NCBI GenBank assembly: GCA_019239895.1
Contig: JAFAZH010000027.1
Span: forward strand, 1-47,049
DNA length: 47,049 nt
Direction: 5' to 3'
From: Abditibacteriaceae bacterium
GTDB taxonomy: Bacteria > Armatimonadota > Abditibacteriia > Abditibacteriales > Abditibacteriaceae
This document shows, one piece after another, positions 33,663 to 41,972 of the stretch. The notes under the pieces are model-generated. The model was given only the letters and a program-made list of their open reading frames with translations, searched no databases and was not told the DNA's origin. A program made the position numbers and the translations under genes. The number at the start of each line of letters is the position of its first letter. Position 1 is the stretch's first letter.

Positions 33663-33690
33663 GTTAAGCTCGTTTCTGTTCAATTATGCT

Positions 33691-34254
33691 TTAGCCAGGG
33701 TGACGATCAAAGCGGCGCATGAGATAGGCGACCCCGAAATAGCCGTCGGGATGTGTTTGGAGGGCTTCAACAGTTTGAAACACCTGTTCAGCTAACTCTG
33801 GCCCTAGTTTATTAATCATCAGTTGGCGCTCTTTGGCAGCACTTTCGGCCTCGCGCACACGCGCCTGCCAACGACTGGAAAAGAGTTGCTGAATAGAAGC
33901 GTTTAAGCCTAACTTTTCCAGGGCTTCCCATTCGCCTTTGTCGCACCAGATACCGCCGCAATTAGCGCACCGCTCGACATAGAACGGATCGGGCAAGCTG
34001 ACCCTCGCCCGTGACAGGTAATGGCTGCACTGTGGGCACAATGCCGCTTTATCATCGAGTGGCGAATGCGCGAATTCTAATTGGAAAGGCGTTATAGGCA
34101 GGGATACCTCACCCGCGCCATGCTGTGCCTGCCAGGTCAGGTAATCATCCGCCGCAATAAAGACGCCTGCGCACTCCGGGCAGCGTTGCGCCTTAAGTTC
34201 ACCGTCTAAAGCATCGGCCACTAATTGCGCCGTTTTATCCTTGGGACATTGCAT
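33691..34254 (-). CDS. Double zinc-ribbon (zf-TFIIB-like) protein
   Basis: A 187-residue protein with two treble-clef or zinc-ribbon segments. The N-terminal one has Cys3 (QCPKD) and Cys25/Cys28 (RCPECAGVFI). The second has Cys73/Cys76 (LCPQC) and Cys96/Cys99 (RCANCGGIWCDKGEWEAL). The pattern C-P-x-C ... C-x-x-C-G-G-I-W-x-D-x-G-E is that of the zf-TFIIB (COG3809-type) family, whose role is poorly known. The C-terminus has an acidic/basic helix (REAESAAKERQLMINKLG). It begins 11 bp after the PaoB-like gene, suggesting co-transcription with the molybdenum hydroxylase. Confidence 0.85.
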   Translation of the reverse strand: MQCPKDKTAQLVADALDGELKAQRCPECAGVFIAADDYLTWQAQHGAGEVSLPITPFQLEFAHSPLDDKAALCPQCSHYLSRARVSLPDPFYVERCANCGGIWCDKGEWEALEKLGLNASIQQLFSSRWQARVREAESAAKERQLMINKLGPELAEQVFQTVEALQTHPDGYFGVAYLMRRFDRHPG

Positions 34255-34265
34255 AAAGGGTTATC

Positions 34266-35240
34266 TTAAGCCATCGCCGCCAGTAAAGCGCGGCGCAGGG
34301 TTGTAATAGCCAGCGGCACTTTATAGGCATTGTCATTGAGCGGCTTGGCATTTTTGAGAGCGGCTTCGGCGGCGGTTTGCGCCAACTGGGGCGTGAGCTT
34401 ATGGCCTTTGATGATGGCCTCGGCTTCAGGCGCACGCCACGGAATGGGGGCCACTCCGCCCAGGGCAATGCGTGCCACTTGCACGACGCCATTTTTTAAT
34501 GTCACCGCTACGCCTGCGGAGGCCAGGGCGAAATCCTGCGTATCGCGCTCTTTGACTTTCAGATAAACACTACGGCTCCCCACAGGTAGCGTGGGCACAA
34601 TGATTTCCGTGACAATCTCGTTTGGCTCTAAGATATTCTCACGGGTGATGTTCTTGTTGGGCAATGTGAAAAATGAATCCAGCGGCACCAAGCGCTCACC
34701 CTTTGGCCCGGCAATGCGGACACTGGCATTTAAGGCTAACGCCATCGGCGCAATGTCAGAGGGATGCACAATGTAAGATGGCCCACCACCCAGAATGGCG
34801 TTATATTTATTCGCGCCATCTTTGGCATAACAGGTCGAGCCGCCCTTTTTCAAGCAGGGGTATTCGGCGTTGCGATAATACCAGCAGCGCGGGCGCTGGC
34901 AGAGGTTGCCGCCAATGGTGCCCATGTTACGAATCTGTGGCGTGGCTAAGGAAGTCGCCGCTTGCGCCAGACCCGGCAAGTGCTGCTTAATGACGGGGTG
35001 AGTTTCCAGAGTCGCAATGGTCGTGGTAGCACCAATGACAATAGCGCGTGGTGTGCTCTTAATATAGTCAAGCGCGGCCATTGGCAAATGCACAATGCGG
35101 TCTGGCTCCACCAACCGCTCTTTCATTTCATCCAATAAATCCGTCCCGCCACCCATAATGCGGGCCGCATTCCAATCGGTACCCAAAAAGCTGACTGCCT
35201 GGCGCGTATCACGGGCACTGGCATATTCAAAATTTTTCAT
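34266..35240 (-). CDS. paoB: Aldehyde oxidoreductase FAD-binding subunit (PaoB-like)
   Basis: FAD subunit of a xanthine-dehydrogenase-family enzyme, 324 residues. FAD loops are IMGGGTDLLDEMKE and PQIRNMGTIGGNLCQ. An insertion with four cysteines at 114, 119, 129 and 137 (LCQRPRCWYYR ... YPCLKKGGSTC) marks the YagS/PaoB type, which carries an extra 4Fe-4S cluster. The CO_deh_flav_C part follows (RDTQDFALASAGVAV). The start overlaps the stop of the large-subunit gene by 4 bp (ATGA), so the two are translationally coupled. Together with the genes at 35237 and 38282 it forms an alpha-beta-gamma heterotrimer. Confidence 0.93.
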   Translation of the reverse strand: MKNFEYASARDTRQAVSFLGTDWNAARIMGGGTDLLDEMKERLVEPDRIVHLPMAALDYIKSTPRAIVIGATTTIATLETHPVIKQHLPGLAQAATSLATPQIRNMGTIGGNLCQRPRCWYYRNAEYPCLKKGGSTCYAKDGANKYNAILGGGPSYIVHPSDIAPMALALNASVRIAGPKGERLVPLDSFFTLPNKNITRENILEPNEIVTEIIVPTLPVGSRSVYLKVKERDTQDFALASAGVAVTLKNGVVQVARIALGGVAPIPWRAPEAEAIIKGHKLTPQLAQTAAEAALKNAKPLNDNAYKVPLAITTLRRALLAAMA

Positions 35241-37435
35241 GCTACTCCTTTCTGCTCGCGCATGGCCATCAGAAACTTATCGGGCGTAATGGGCAAATGG
35301 CGCATCCGTACTCCGGTGGCGTTATAAACAGCATTGGCAATCGCCCCGCCGGGTGAGATGATGGGGGGTTCGCCCACGCCGATAACGCCGCGTTCTGGTT
35401 CAGGATCGTTAATGACGATAATCTCCGGGATTTCTTTCGACATCGGAACTTTGTAATCGAGCAAGTTAGCGTTTAAGAAACCGGCATCGCGGGGATCAAG
35501 ATGGCGTTCTTCCAGAGTCGCATAACCTAAGCCTTGAATCACGCCACCGAGAATTTGCGATTCCCAGGTGGTGGGGTTAATCACTAAGCCAGAGTCTTGC
35601 ACCGCCACATAGCGCACCACATGCACTTTGCCGGTTTCCACATCCACTTCAACTTCGGCAAAGCCACACCCTGCGACGCCACTGCTGGATAATCCCGGCA
35701 CCCACTGACCTACGGAACTGATGGGGTTCATGCCTAACTTGGCGGTCGCCTGCTTCCAGGTAAGGTTGCGCGCCGGATTCCCTTTCACCGCAATGGTACC
35801 ATCCCGCAATTCTAATTCATCCGGCTTGGCGCTTAGTGCCGGGGCCACCGCATTAAAGAGCGCGAGGCGCGCTTGCAACCCGGCCATAAAAGCGGCAGGC
35901 GAGACCGAAGCACAGGTGGTGGAACCGCCACTGCCGCCCGCGTTACCATAGGAACGATGACCGATTTCGACGGTAATATCGGTGGGTTTAAGCCCCAGTT
36001 CTTCTGCCACAATCATGGCAATGACAGTGCGGGTGCCAGTGCCTAAATCTTGAGTGCCGGACAGCGCCTCAACGCTGCCATCTGGATGGATTTTGCAGGT
36101 GATGGGCGTTGAGGGGCCACCGCCGCCGCCCCAGGCGTGGACAGCCATTCCGACGCCGCGCTTTTTAGCGCCAGGCATGGAACCGGGTTGCTTCTGAAAC
36201 TTTTGCTCCCAGCCAATGGCCTGTGCCCCGGCTGCCATCTGGCGCATTCGCTTTTTGTCGTTAGCGAAATGCTTGCGGCGGAATTCGAGTGGGTCTAAGC
36301 CGACTTTATAAGCCAGATCATCCACCACCGCTTCAGTCATAAAGGAAGCTTCGGGGTGCCCAGGGGCGCGAAAGGCGGTTGGCGCACCCGCGTTGAGCCG
36401 CACTTCCCGTTGCTGCGTGCGTGAGGTATCAAACTTATACACATAAGGCATCGCGCAGCCGCCGGAATTCGCGCCATAGTTATCTACATCAATCGCAGTT
36501 ATCTTTCCATCAGGAGTGGCCGCAGCGCGAATATCGGCGATGTAGCCGGGGCGGTTGCCCTGCGATTGAAACTCGCCTTTGCGGTCGCACAGCAGCTTAA
36601 TGGGCGCTCCGGTTTGTTGGGATAATTCCCAGGCAAAGCGACCTTCGGGGCCAATGCTAAACTTGGAGCCGAAGCCGCCGCCCATATATTCGCAGATCAC
36701 TTCCACGTCACTGGCTTTCAATTTGGACGTGCTGACGAACTGTTCGTGGATGCCCTGGATACCCTGCGTCGTGGCCCACACCGTGAGCTTTTTGGAGTCG
36801 GCTCCTGTGCCCGGCGCGATAGTTTGTCCATGCGGTTCCAGGCAGACGTGATGCACGGTGGAGGTCTGATAGCGTCCCTCAACTTTGGTGCCTGCGCCTT
36901 GGAGAGCCGCGTCTGCATTACCCGTTTCGCGCTTCTGAGGATCGCCTAAGATATTCTTCCCGGCATCCCCATTTTTGACATCGCTGAGGGCCTTTTCCAG
37001 CGTCGTTACGGCGGGCAGAGCTTCCCACTGGGCATTGAGCGCGTGCAGTGCATCGTCTGCCGCCTCTTCGCTCGTCGCAGCCACAGCACAGACGGGTTCA
37101 CCTGCGAACGAGAATTCCCGGCCTGCTTTCGGGTCGCCCGTAATGGCTTTAAAGCCTTCAATTTTACTTGCTGCGTCCGTATCTATGGACTTGAGCCGCG
37201 CCTTGCCATAAGGGGCGCGCAGCATCTTGGCCCACAACATGCCAGGAGGCCGCACATCCAGGGCATACTTGGCGTGGCCTGTCACTTTAGCGAAGCCATC
37301 CATGCGCGGCTCGCGCTTGTTGACGACTCGCATGGTGTCCGGTTTAGGCCAACTACCTGCCTCATCCGGCACCTCGATTTCGACTTCTTTATCAAAACCG
37401 TTCTCTACGACCGTAATTTTCATCTTTTTGGGCAT
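35237..37435 (-). CDS. paoC: Aldehyde oxidoreductase molybdenum-binding subunit (PaoC-like)
   Basis: Large catalytic subunit binding the molybdenum cofactor, 732 residues from ATG 37435 (GGGAG 9 bp upstream; an in-frame TTG at 37450 is less likely). Landmarks are YALDVRPPGMLWAKMLRAPYGKA near the N-terminus, MGGGFGSKFSIG, AFRAPGHPEASF, TQDLGTGTRTVIA and GVGEPPIISPGGAIANAV near the C-terminus, the last with the conserved catalytic Glu. The substrate class (aromatic or other aldehydes) follows the PaoABC similarity and is not shown by sequence alone. The gene order here is A, HAD, C, B, whereas E. coli has A, B, C, D. Confidence 0.94.
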   Translation of the reverse strand: MPKKMKITVVENGFDKEVEIEVPDEAGSWPKPDTMRVVNKREPRMDGFAKVTGHAKYALDVRPPGMLWAKMLRAPYGKARLKSIDTDAASKIEGFKAITGDPKAGREFSFAGEPVCAVAATSEEAADDALHALNAQWEALPAVTTLEKALSDVKNGDAGKNILGDPQKRETGNADAALQGAGTKVEGRYQTSTVHHVCLEPHGQTIAPGTGADSKKLTVWATTQGIQGIHEQFVSTSKLKASDVEVICEYMGGGFGSKFSIGPEGRFAWELSQQTGAPIKLLCDRKGEFQSQGNRPGYIADIRAAATPDGKITAIDVDNYGANSGGCAMPYVYKFDTSRTQQREVRLNAGAPTAFRAPGHPEASFMTEAVVDDLAYKVGLDPLEFRRKHFANDKKRMRQMAAGAQAIGWEQKFQKQPGSMPGAKKRGVGMAVHAWGGGGGPSTPITCKIHPDGSVEALSGTQDLGTGTRTVIAMIVAEELGLKPTDITVEIGHRSYGNAGGSGGSTTCASVSPAAFMAGLQARLALFNAVAPALSAKPDELELRDGTIAVKGNPARNLTWKQATAKLGMNPISSVGQWVPGLSSSGVAGCGFAEVEVDVETGKVHVVRYVAVQDSGLVINPTTWESQILGGVIQGLGYATLEERHLDPRDAGFLNANLLDYKVPMSKEIPEIIVINDPEPERGVIGVGEPPIISPGGAIANAVYNATGVRMRHLPITPDKFLMAMREQKGVA

Positions 37436-37479
37436 AATGGTATCTCCCAAACCTAAGTGCTAAATTTTCGACTAAATCT

Positions 37480-38259
37480 TTAAACCCTGGCGGCTGCTAC
37501 TGCTGGCTTGTGCTGTGGTAACCCTTGAGTATTGGTCAATTCGATACCTTCGAGAAGTTCTGTGATAGAGAGAATAATTCTGTCTGGTTGAACCGCGCTG
37601 TCTTTTGGTAACCCCGTTCTCATTGCATCCATCCAGATGCTAAAAATGCCTAAACGTTGCGGGGCTTCCACTTCCCATTCAAGATTATCCCCCACCATCC
37701 AGGTCTCATGAGGCGCTACCTGAAGCTGCTCCATCGCATGGAGATAAACTTTCTCGTCTGGTTTGCCACAGCCAAACTCCCCTTCAATGATGATGCAGTC
37801 GAAGTAGTCGGTTAACTTGTGCTGCGTCACCTTGTCGCGTTGTGGCTGTGCTGCACCATTAGTGATAAGGGCCAGGCGTACCCCTTGCGCGCGAAGTTGG
37901 CACAGCGTTTCAACAGCACCCTCGAAAGGCTTAAGCCCCGCTTCCCGTTGCAGACTAAAGGCATCCGCCATTGTTACTGCTAAATCAGGATTGTCTAAGT
38001 TCAGTGCTGCAAATGCGCCTGCCACCATCTCGCGTCGCGCCATCATTAAGTTGAGTCGGCCTCTACGATGCCTTTCCGGGTCGCTCCAATACCACCGACG
38101 ATAGGTATCAATAGCTTCTAACACGGTGTCCGGCTCAATATCTCCTATCTGCGTGGCATAAGTGCCACAAACCCCGCGCCAACATGCTGTGGGGCTACCA
38201 TAGCAAAGAATGGTGTCGTCTAAATCAAAGAGAATCGCCTTTGGAAAACCGCTGTTCAT
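37480..38259 (-). CDS. HAD-superfamily hydrolase
   Basis: A 259-residue phosphatase-type protein of HAD subfamily IA. Motif I is FDLDDT with nucleophile Asp12 and Asp14, motif II LALITNG, motif III Lys in GCGKPDEKVY, and motif IV MVGDNLEWEVEAPQRLG. A helical cap of ~80 residues lies between motifs I and II. The substrate cannot be told from sequence; YjjG-like nucleotidases and small sugar-phosphate phosphatases are possibilities. It lies between the 2Fe-2S subunit gene (22 bp upstream) and the large-subunit gene (45 bp downstream), an unusual place. No strong ribosome site precedes ATG 38259. Confidence 0.9.
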   Translation of the reverse strand: MNSGFPKAILFDLDDTILCYGSPTACWRGVCGTYATQIGDIEPDTVLEAIDTYRRWYWSDPERHRRGRLNLMMARREMVAGAFAALNLDNPDLAVTMADAFSLQREAGLKPFEGAVETLCQLRAQGVRLALITNGAAQPQRDKVTQHKLTDYFDCIIIEGEFGCGKPDEKVYLHAMEQLQVAPHETWMVGDNLEWEVEAPQRLGIFSIWMDAMRTGLPKDSAVQPDRIILSITELLEGIELTNTQGLPQHKPAVAAARV

Positions 38260-38281
38260 CGGATGAAGAGTAACGATACTA

Positions 38282-39034
38282 CTAGGCTTTCTTGGCAGGC
38301 TGGTTACGCATCTCCTGCGCGGCGGCTAAGGCAGCTTCAAAGACGCGAGGATAAGTGCCACAACGACAGATATTACCCTGGCAAGCTTCCTTCACATCAT
38401 CTAAGGTAGGGTGCGTATTTTTATCCAGCAGAGCCTTCAGGCTCATGATAAAGCCGGGTGTGCAGAAGCCGCACATGAGGGCATCGTGAGCAATGAAAGC
38501 TTCTTGCACCGGATGCAGGTGGTCGCCTTGGGCTAAACCTTCGATGGTTTGAATTGGTACGTTCTGGACATTAATGGCGAGTGTCATACAACTCATGACG
38601 TTCTTACCATTAACATTGACCGTACACGCGCCACACTGCCCCCGGTCACAAACTTTTTTGGCTCCGGTCAGATCGAGACGGTTACGCAGGGCATCCAGCA
38701 AGGTGACTCGCGGTTCTAGAGACAGCGTTTCCTTCTTGCCGTTAATCAAGAGTGTGACTGGCACGGCGGATGGGCCAACCAAGCCAGGGGTTTTGGCAGG
38801 TGCGGCGTCACTGCTTTTAGCCAACAACATGCCAGCCGCTGGCACTGCGCCCGCCGTAGCTGCCATGCCCCCAATCTTTAACAGGTCGCGCCGTGACAGC
38901 GAGGTTCCAGAGCGTTTTGATTCGGAGTTAGAGTCGGACATGGTTGGTGTTGATAAAGAATCCGTTACCGTTGCACCAGATGAAGCAACCGTGTCGGATG
39001 CCTCATCTGTATCATTTTCAATATTGCGAGACAT
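38282..39034 (-). CDS. paoA: Aldehyde oxidoreductase 2Fe-2S subunit with Tat signal (PaoA-like)
   Basis: Iron-sulfur subunit, 250 residues. A long Ser/Thr-rich N-terminus precedes a twin-arginine signal SRRDLLK (residues 47-53) with an Ala/Gly-rich core, indicating export of the folded complex to the periplasm. The plant-type 2Fe-2S cluster ligands are Cys129, Cys134, Cys137 and Cys149 (CDRGQCGACTVN ... SCMTLA). The second cluster uses Cys188 and Cys191 (CGFCTPGF) with Cys223 and Cys225 (NICRCGTYPR). The Tat motif starts unusually far (46 residues) from the N-terminus; a later Met (residue 32) could be the true start. GGGGAG lies 9 bp before ATG 39034. It is the first gene of the oxidoreductase group. 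Confidence 0.94.
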   Translation of the reverse strand: MSRNIENDTDEASDTVASSGATVTDSLSTPTMSDSNSESKRSGTSLSRRDLLKIGGMAATAGAVPAAGMLLAKSSDAAPAKTPGLVGPSAVPVTLLINGKKETLSLEPRVTLLDALRNRLDLTGAKKVCDRGQCGACTVNVNGKNVMSCMTLAINVQNVPIQTIEGLAQGDHLHPVQEAFIAHDALMCGFCTPGFIMSLKALLDKNTHPTLDDVKEACQGNICRCGTYPRVFEAALAAAQEMRNQPAKKA

Positions 39035-39084
39035 AACAGGCTCCCCTCAGAGGACTTATTACAAAGTTACCACATAAACAGCAA

Positions 39085-39121
39085 AGCGGCACTGAGAAAT
39101 TTTAATATTCCCAGTGCCGCT
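39085..39121. terminator. Hairpin terminator after the DUF1326-like gene
   Basis: Arms AGCGGCACTG (39085-39094) and CAGTGCCGCT (39112-39121) with A/T-rich loop and flanks. It lies 30 bp after the stop of the gene at 39152 and 50 bp before the start of paoA, separating the two transcription units. Confidence 0.7.
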
Positions 39122-39151
39122 CTATTTTGCTATGGCTAAAAGATAAATTTC

Positions 39152-39814
39152 TTAAATCGCAAAGGTGCCGACGAAGGCTGAGTTCGCTTCCTGGCTATCG
39201 TCCCATGAGGTGTTCAGGGCAGAGTCGTGATAAGCCGTATGCGTCGTTTTACCCACGAGCACATCTTGCGCTTCCACAAAGGGCTGATACCAAATCTGGA
39301 AATCTTCCGTGCAGTGTTGGCAAGGGTAGCGGTTAACATCGAGTTGCGCCACTTTATCAACGCTCACATGATAATCAAGGCCATCGTTATGAATGTCAAT
39401 CGCCGCTGGCTTAATCGCCGCGACATGGCCCAAGAGTGCGCTGTATTTTTGGGTAAAGAGCGAGCGTAAAGCCGTTGCTTGGGCTGGGGTGGCCTTAGCA
39501 TCAAGATAGAGCACCGTTTGGCGATCTGGCGCGTTATCAGCCAGGTTTTGGGCAGAGTCTAAGATGGCCACCGCATTCAAGCCACTTAAGGCCACGCCGT
39601 TCCATTGACCCTCTTTAAAACGCCAAGCGAGGGTCGCCGTTTTGCCCGCCGTGACCGCCTCATTAGAGTAGTGGCAGCCGCCGACATAAACACTGGCTGA
39701 CCGCGCTTCGAGATAGTCTCCTTGGGCTGTATTACTCTTGACCCCGGCCTGAGTTGCACTGGTCATCGCGGTTAATAAAATGCCACTTATAAACGCCTGC
39801 TTAATCGTCCTCAT
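39152..39814 (-). CDS. Exported DUF1326-like protein
   Basis: A 220-residue exported protein (signal to about TQA, residue 23). The mature N-terminus GDYLEARSASVYVGGCHYSNEA and the middle TLAWRFKEGQWNGVALSGLNAVAIL resemble the DUF1326 family; a Cys pair CQHC near residue 165 may bind a metal. The function of DUF1326 is not known to me. AAGGAG lies 6 bp before ATG 39814. It is flanked by the Mo-cofactor gene upstream and the oxidoreductase downstream on the same strand, but a terminator-like hairpin follows it, so it is probably its own unit. Confidence 0.75.
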   Translation of the reverse strand: MRTIKQAFISGILLTAMTSATQAGVKSNTAQGDYLEARSASVYVGGCHYSNEAVTAGKTATLAWRFKEGQWNGVALSGLNAVAILDSAQNLADNAPDRQTVLYLDAKATPAQATALRSLFTQKYSALLGHVAAIKPAAIDIHNDGLDYHVSVDKVAQLDVNRYPCQHCTEDFQIWYQPFVEAQDVLVGKTTHTAYHDSALNTSWDDSQEANSAFVGTFAI

Positions 39815-39926
39815 CCATGCTCCTTTAATTGTATGCTTCTTATAACGAACTGGTTTTCATTAACGTCTTGGACAACGTGCTCAATCTGATGTTTCAAAGC
39901 ACGGGCGGTTCCCAGTTATGCTCCTG

Positions 39927-40544
39927 TTAGGCATTTTGTGCCTGCCAGATTTGCAGCGCGTGTTCATAATCTGCGGGGGTGTCCACATCGGCCAAAATGG
40001 ATTCATCTGGCACGGGCACCTGGATGGTCTCTGCCATATAGCGCATGACGCAGGTTTTGAGAGTTGCATCCGCTGGTAAATCCAGGATTTCTGAGGCACA
40101 GTGAGACGAGAATAAAAGCGGATGGCCGCGCCTGCCATGATGGGTTGGCAGGACAATAGGGGCTTCGGTTTCGCGCCAAACCTTAAGTAGTGCCTGAAGA
40201 GTTGCAGGGCGCACGGTGGGTTGGTCGCCTAAGACCAGCAAGAAAGCGGACGTAGGGGATGGCAAAGCGCGGACGCCCGTTTGCACTGACGAGAGCATTC
40301 CTCCCGCCGCATAGTCTTTATTATGCGCGAACTTAACAGAATAGTCCTGCAAGACAGCCGTGATTTCAGGCGCAGCATGGCCTGTGACCACGATCAGAGG
40401 TGCAATTTCTTGGGTCGCCAACAGGTTTTCTACAACACGCGCCAGCATCGGCTTATCGCCAAAGGGCAGTAACGGCTTGAGGCGGCCCATACGTTGGGAC
40501 ATGCCTGCGGCTAACACGATAGCGGCGACTGGTCTTGGGTTCAC
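39927..40544 (-). CDS. mocA: Molybdenum cofactor nucleotidyltransferase (MocA/MobA-like)
   Basis: NTP-transferase that attaches CMP (MocA) or GMP (MobA) to molybdopterin. The 205 residues start with VAAIVLAAGMSQRMGRLKPL, the nucleotide-binding loop, and contain LVLGDQPTVRP and GRRGHPLLFS, which fit the MocA/CoxI-associated branch rather than classical MobA. PaoABC-type enzymes use the cytosine dinucleotide cofactor, so MocA is the expected partner (established knowledge plus context). The start is GTG 40544, overlapping the upstream gene's stop by 4 bp, indicating coupling. Confidence 0.9.
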   Translation of the reverse strand: MNPRPVAAIVLAAGMSQRMGRLKPLLPFGDKPMLARVVENLLATQEIAPLIVVTGHAAPEITAVLQDYSVKFAHNKDYAAGGMLSSVQTGVRALPSPTSAFLLVLGDQPTVRPATLQALLKVWRETEAPIVLPTHHGRRGHPLLFSSHCASEILDLPADATLKTCVMRYMAETIQVPVPDESILADVDTPADYEHALQIWQAQNA

Positions 40545-40993
40545 AACTGATGAGGATGGCTTGTTTTAACCGGCTGCTTTCGTCTGGCGTGGTCAGGATT
40601 AGGCGGCAAGGTCGTATCATCCGGGTCCAGTCGCTCAAATTCCTGGGTGGTGCCATTTTTTAAGCTAAAGCTAATGCCCTTATTGTGAATTGTGCCTTTA
40701 TAAGTTTCTGCCGGGTGGTGTGGGCCGGGCTTAAAATTCAAACTGACATGGCGGGCATCGGTGAAGGTATAGGTGCCGTCGCGGAAGAAGCGAGCATAAA
40801 TATTCATAATGGTGACCCGTCCCCCATTATGAAAGTCGAGGGTTCGATTGCCCAGGTTATCTGAGCGAGGGAAGTTGGTCAAAGTCCACTGGCCAACGAG
40901 GTCGGGCGGCTGCATTCTATGATAGCCGCCCACTGCCAGCAGCACCACGCCTGGTAAGGCAAAGCCCCACTTCAAATCCGGTTTTATACGCAT
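40541..40993 (-). CDS. Hypothetical membrane-anchored lipocalin-like protein
   Basis: A 150-residue protein from ATG 40993 (AGAGGT 8 bp upstream). One hydrophobic segment near residues 9-25 is followed by a run of beta strands (LVGQWTLTNF, RTLDFHNGGRVTIMNIY, RDGTYTFTDARHVSLNF, GTIHNKGISFSLKNG), a pattern of small beta-barrel or lipocalin-like domains. The C-terminus is Pro/Arg-rich and disordered. I do not recognise a named family. It overlaps the nucleotidyltransferase gene by 4 bp, so it is co-translated with the molybdenum cofactor gene, though a link in function is only a guess. Confidence 0.7.
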   Translation of the reverse strand: MRIKPDLKWGFALPGVVLLAVGGYHRMQPPDLVGQWTLTNFPRSDNLGNRTLDFHNGGRVTIMNIYARFFRDGTYTFTDARHVSLNFKPGPHHPAETYKGTIHNKGISFSLKNGTTQEFERLDPDDTTLPPNPDHARRKQPVKTSHPHQL

Positions 40994-41097
40994 CCAATTC
41001 ACCTCTTTATCGGTTATACCTTAAATCTTCAAATTTTCGTAATTTGGCCTGCCGTCGATAATCTAATTCAGGATGGAGTTATATCTATCTTTCATGG

Positions 41098-41946
41098 TTA
41101 GACTTGCTCGTCGAGTTTTTTGAGGACTATTCCTTCTTTGGTTCTCCACTCTGTGAGTCCGTTTGCGCTGCCACCCTCAATGACTGCGGCAGCCGCGCTG
41201 GGACTGGAAAATTCTGCATCTTTAGTAAACTCATAAAAGCCATTCTTTTCTATAAGCGTCCCATCTGCAATCAATCCCTTTCGTAGCGCGATCAAATATG
41301 GTTGTCCTTTCGTGGAACTACGCTCCTGTAATACAGCAGTTGAACCCTGAAGAACTACAAAACCATCTGGCGTGCGATGGCCTCGTGCTTCAGCACCCTT
41401 CATAGAGCAGAAAAGCATACCTCCCGACTGCTGCTTGGCTGCTGGCTGGGCGACCGGAATGAGAATGTCAGAACCAAGAACAGGTAGAAGTTGGCGAATA
41501 CGGGAAAGAAAGACTCCCATGTCCTCGCGGTCAGATTCAGGAAGTTTCGATCCGCTGGACTGTCCATTCTCAAGGGTAAATCTGCCGACTTGCGTTGCTT
41601 CAACGATAAGGCGTCCTTCAAGGTACCTTACATGCGCTTTCGTAAGATTCTCGTCCTTGCTGACAAAGGCAATAGCCGAAACCCAGAACTCTTTGGTTTT
41701 GTGTTGCTTGAGACGCTCCCGAATAACCTCCGCCTCACCAATATAAGCACGGGGTGAACCGGAAAGCGGGTCGGTGCCAGACAAGATGTAGACCCCTGCC
41801 TTCTCTATTTCGTCGCGCTGGAGTAACTCGTCTAACTCAGTTCGAGGTGCTGCGACAGCCTTCCCCGTCCAATTGGAAATTTCAGCGGTTCGCAGACTCT
41901 TCGCGTCGCCGCGCGGTAGGAAGAGTTTAATAGTTGCAGAGTTCAT
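41098..41946 (-). CDS. GIY-YIG nuclease-like protein with DUF4357 domain
   Basis: A 282-residue protein. The N-terminal part TIKLFLPRGDAKSLRTAEISNW is typical of GIY-YIG/DUF4357 proteins. The nuclease core shows GVYILSG, AYIGEAEVIRERLKQH (GIY-YIG-like Tyr and Arg) and the metal-binding Glu in RYLEGRLI. The last ~60 residues (LIADGTLIEKNGFYEFTKDAEFSSPSAAAAVIEG) match DUF4357. Such proteins are often found near mobile elements or defence genes, but their role is unclear. An upstream ATG at 41973 overlaps the xdhC stop as TAATG; I prefer 41946 by family start. Its presence inside a molybdenum-enzyme group and its lower G+C suggest transfer. Confidence 0.85.
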   Translation of the reverse strand: MNSATIKLFLPRGDAKSLRTAEISNWTGKAVAAPRTELDELLQRDEIEKAGVYILSGTDPLSGSPRAYIGEAEVIRERLKQHKTKEFWVSAIAFVSKDENLTKAHVRYLEGRLIVEATQVGRFTLENGQSSGSKLPESDREDMGVFLSRIRQLLPVLGSDILIPVAQPAAKQQSGGMLFCSMKGAEARGHRTPDGFVVLQGSTAVLQERSSTKGQPYLIALRKGLIADGTLIEKNGFYEFTKDAEFSSPSAAAAVIEGGSANGLTEWRTKEGIVLKKLDEQV

Positions 41947-41972
41947 GTTAGTGTTAAATCTTAACAAGTGCA

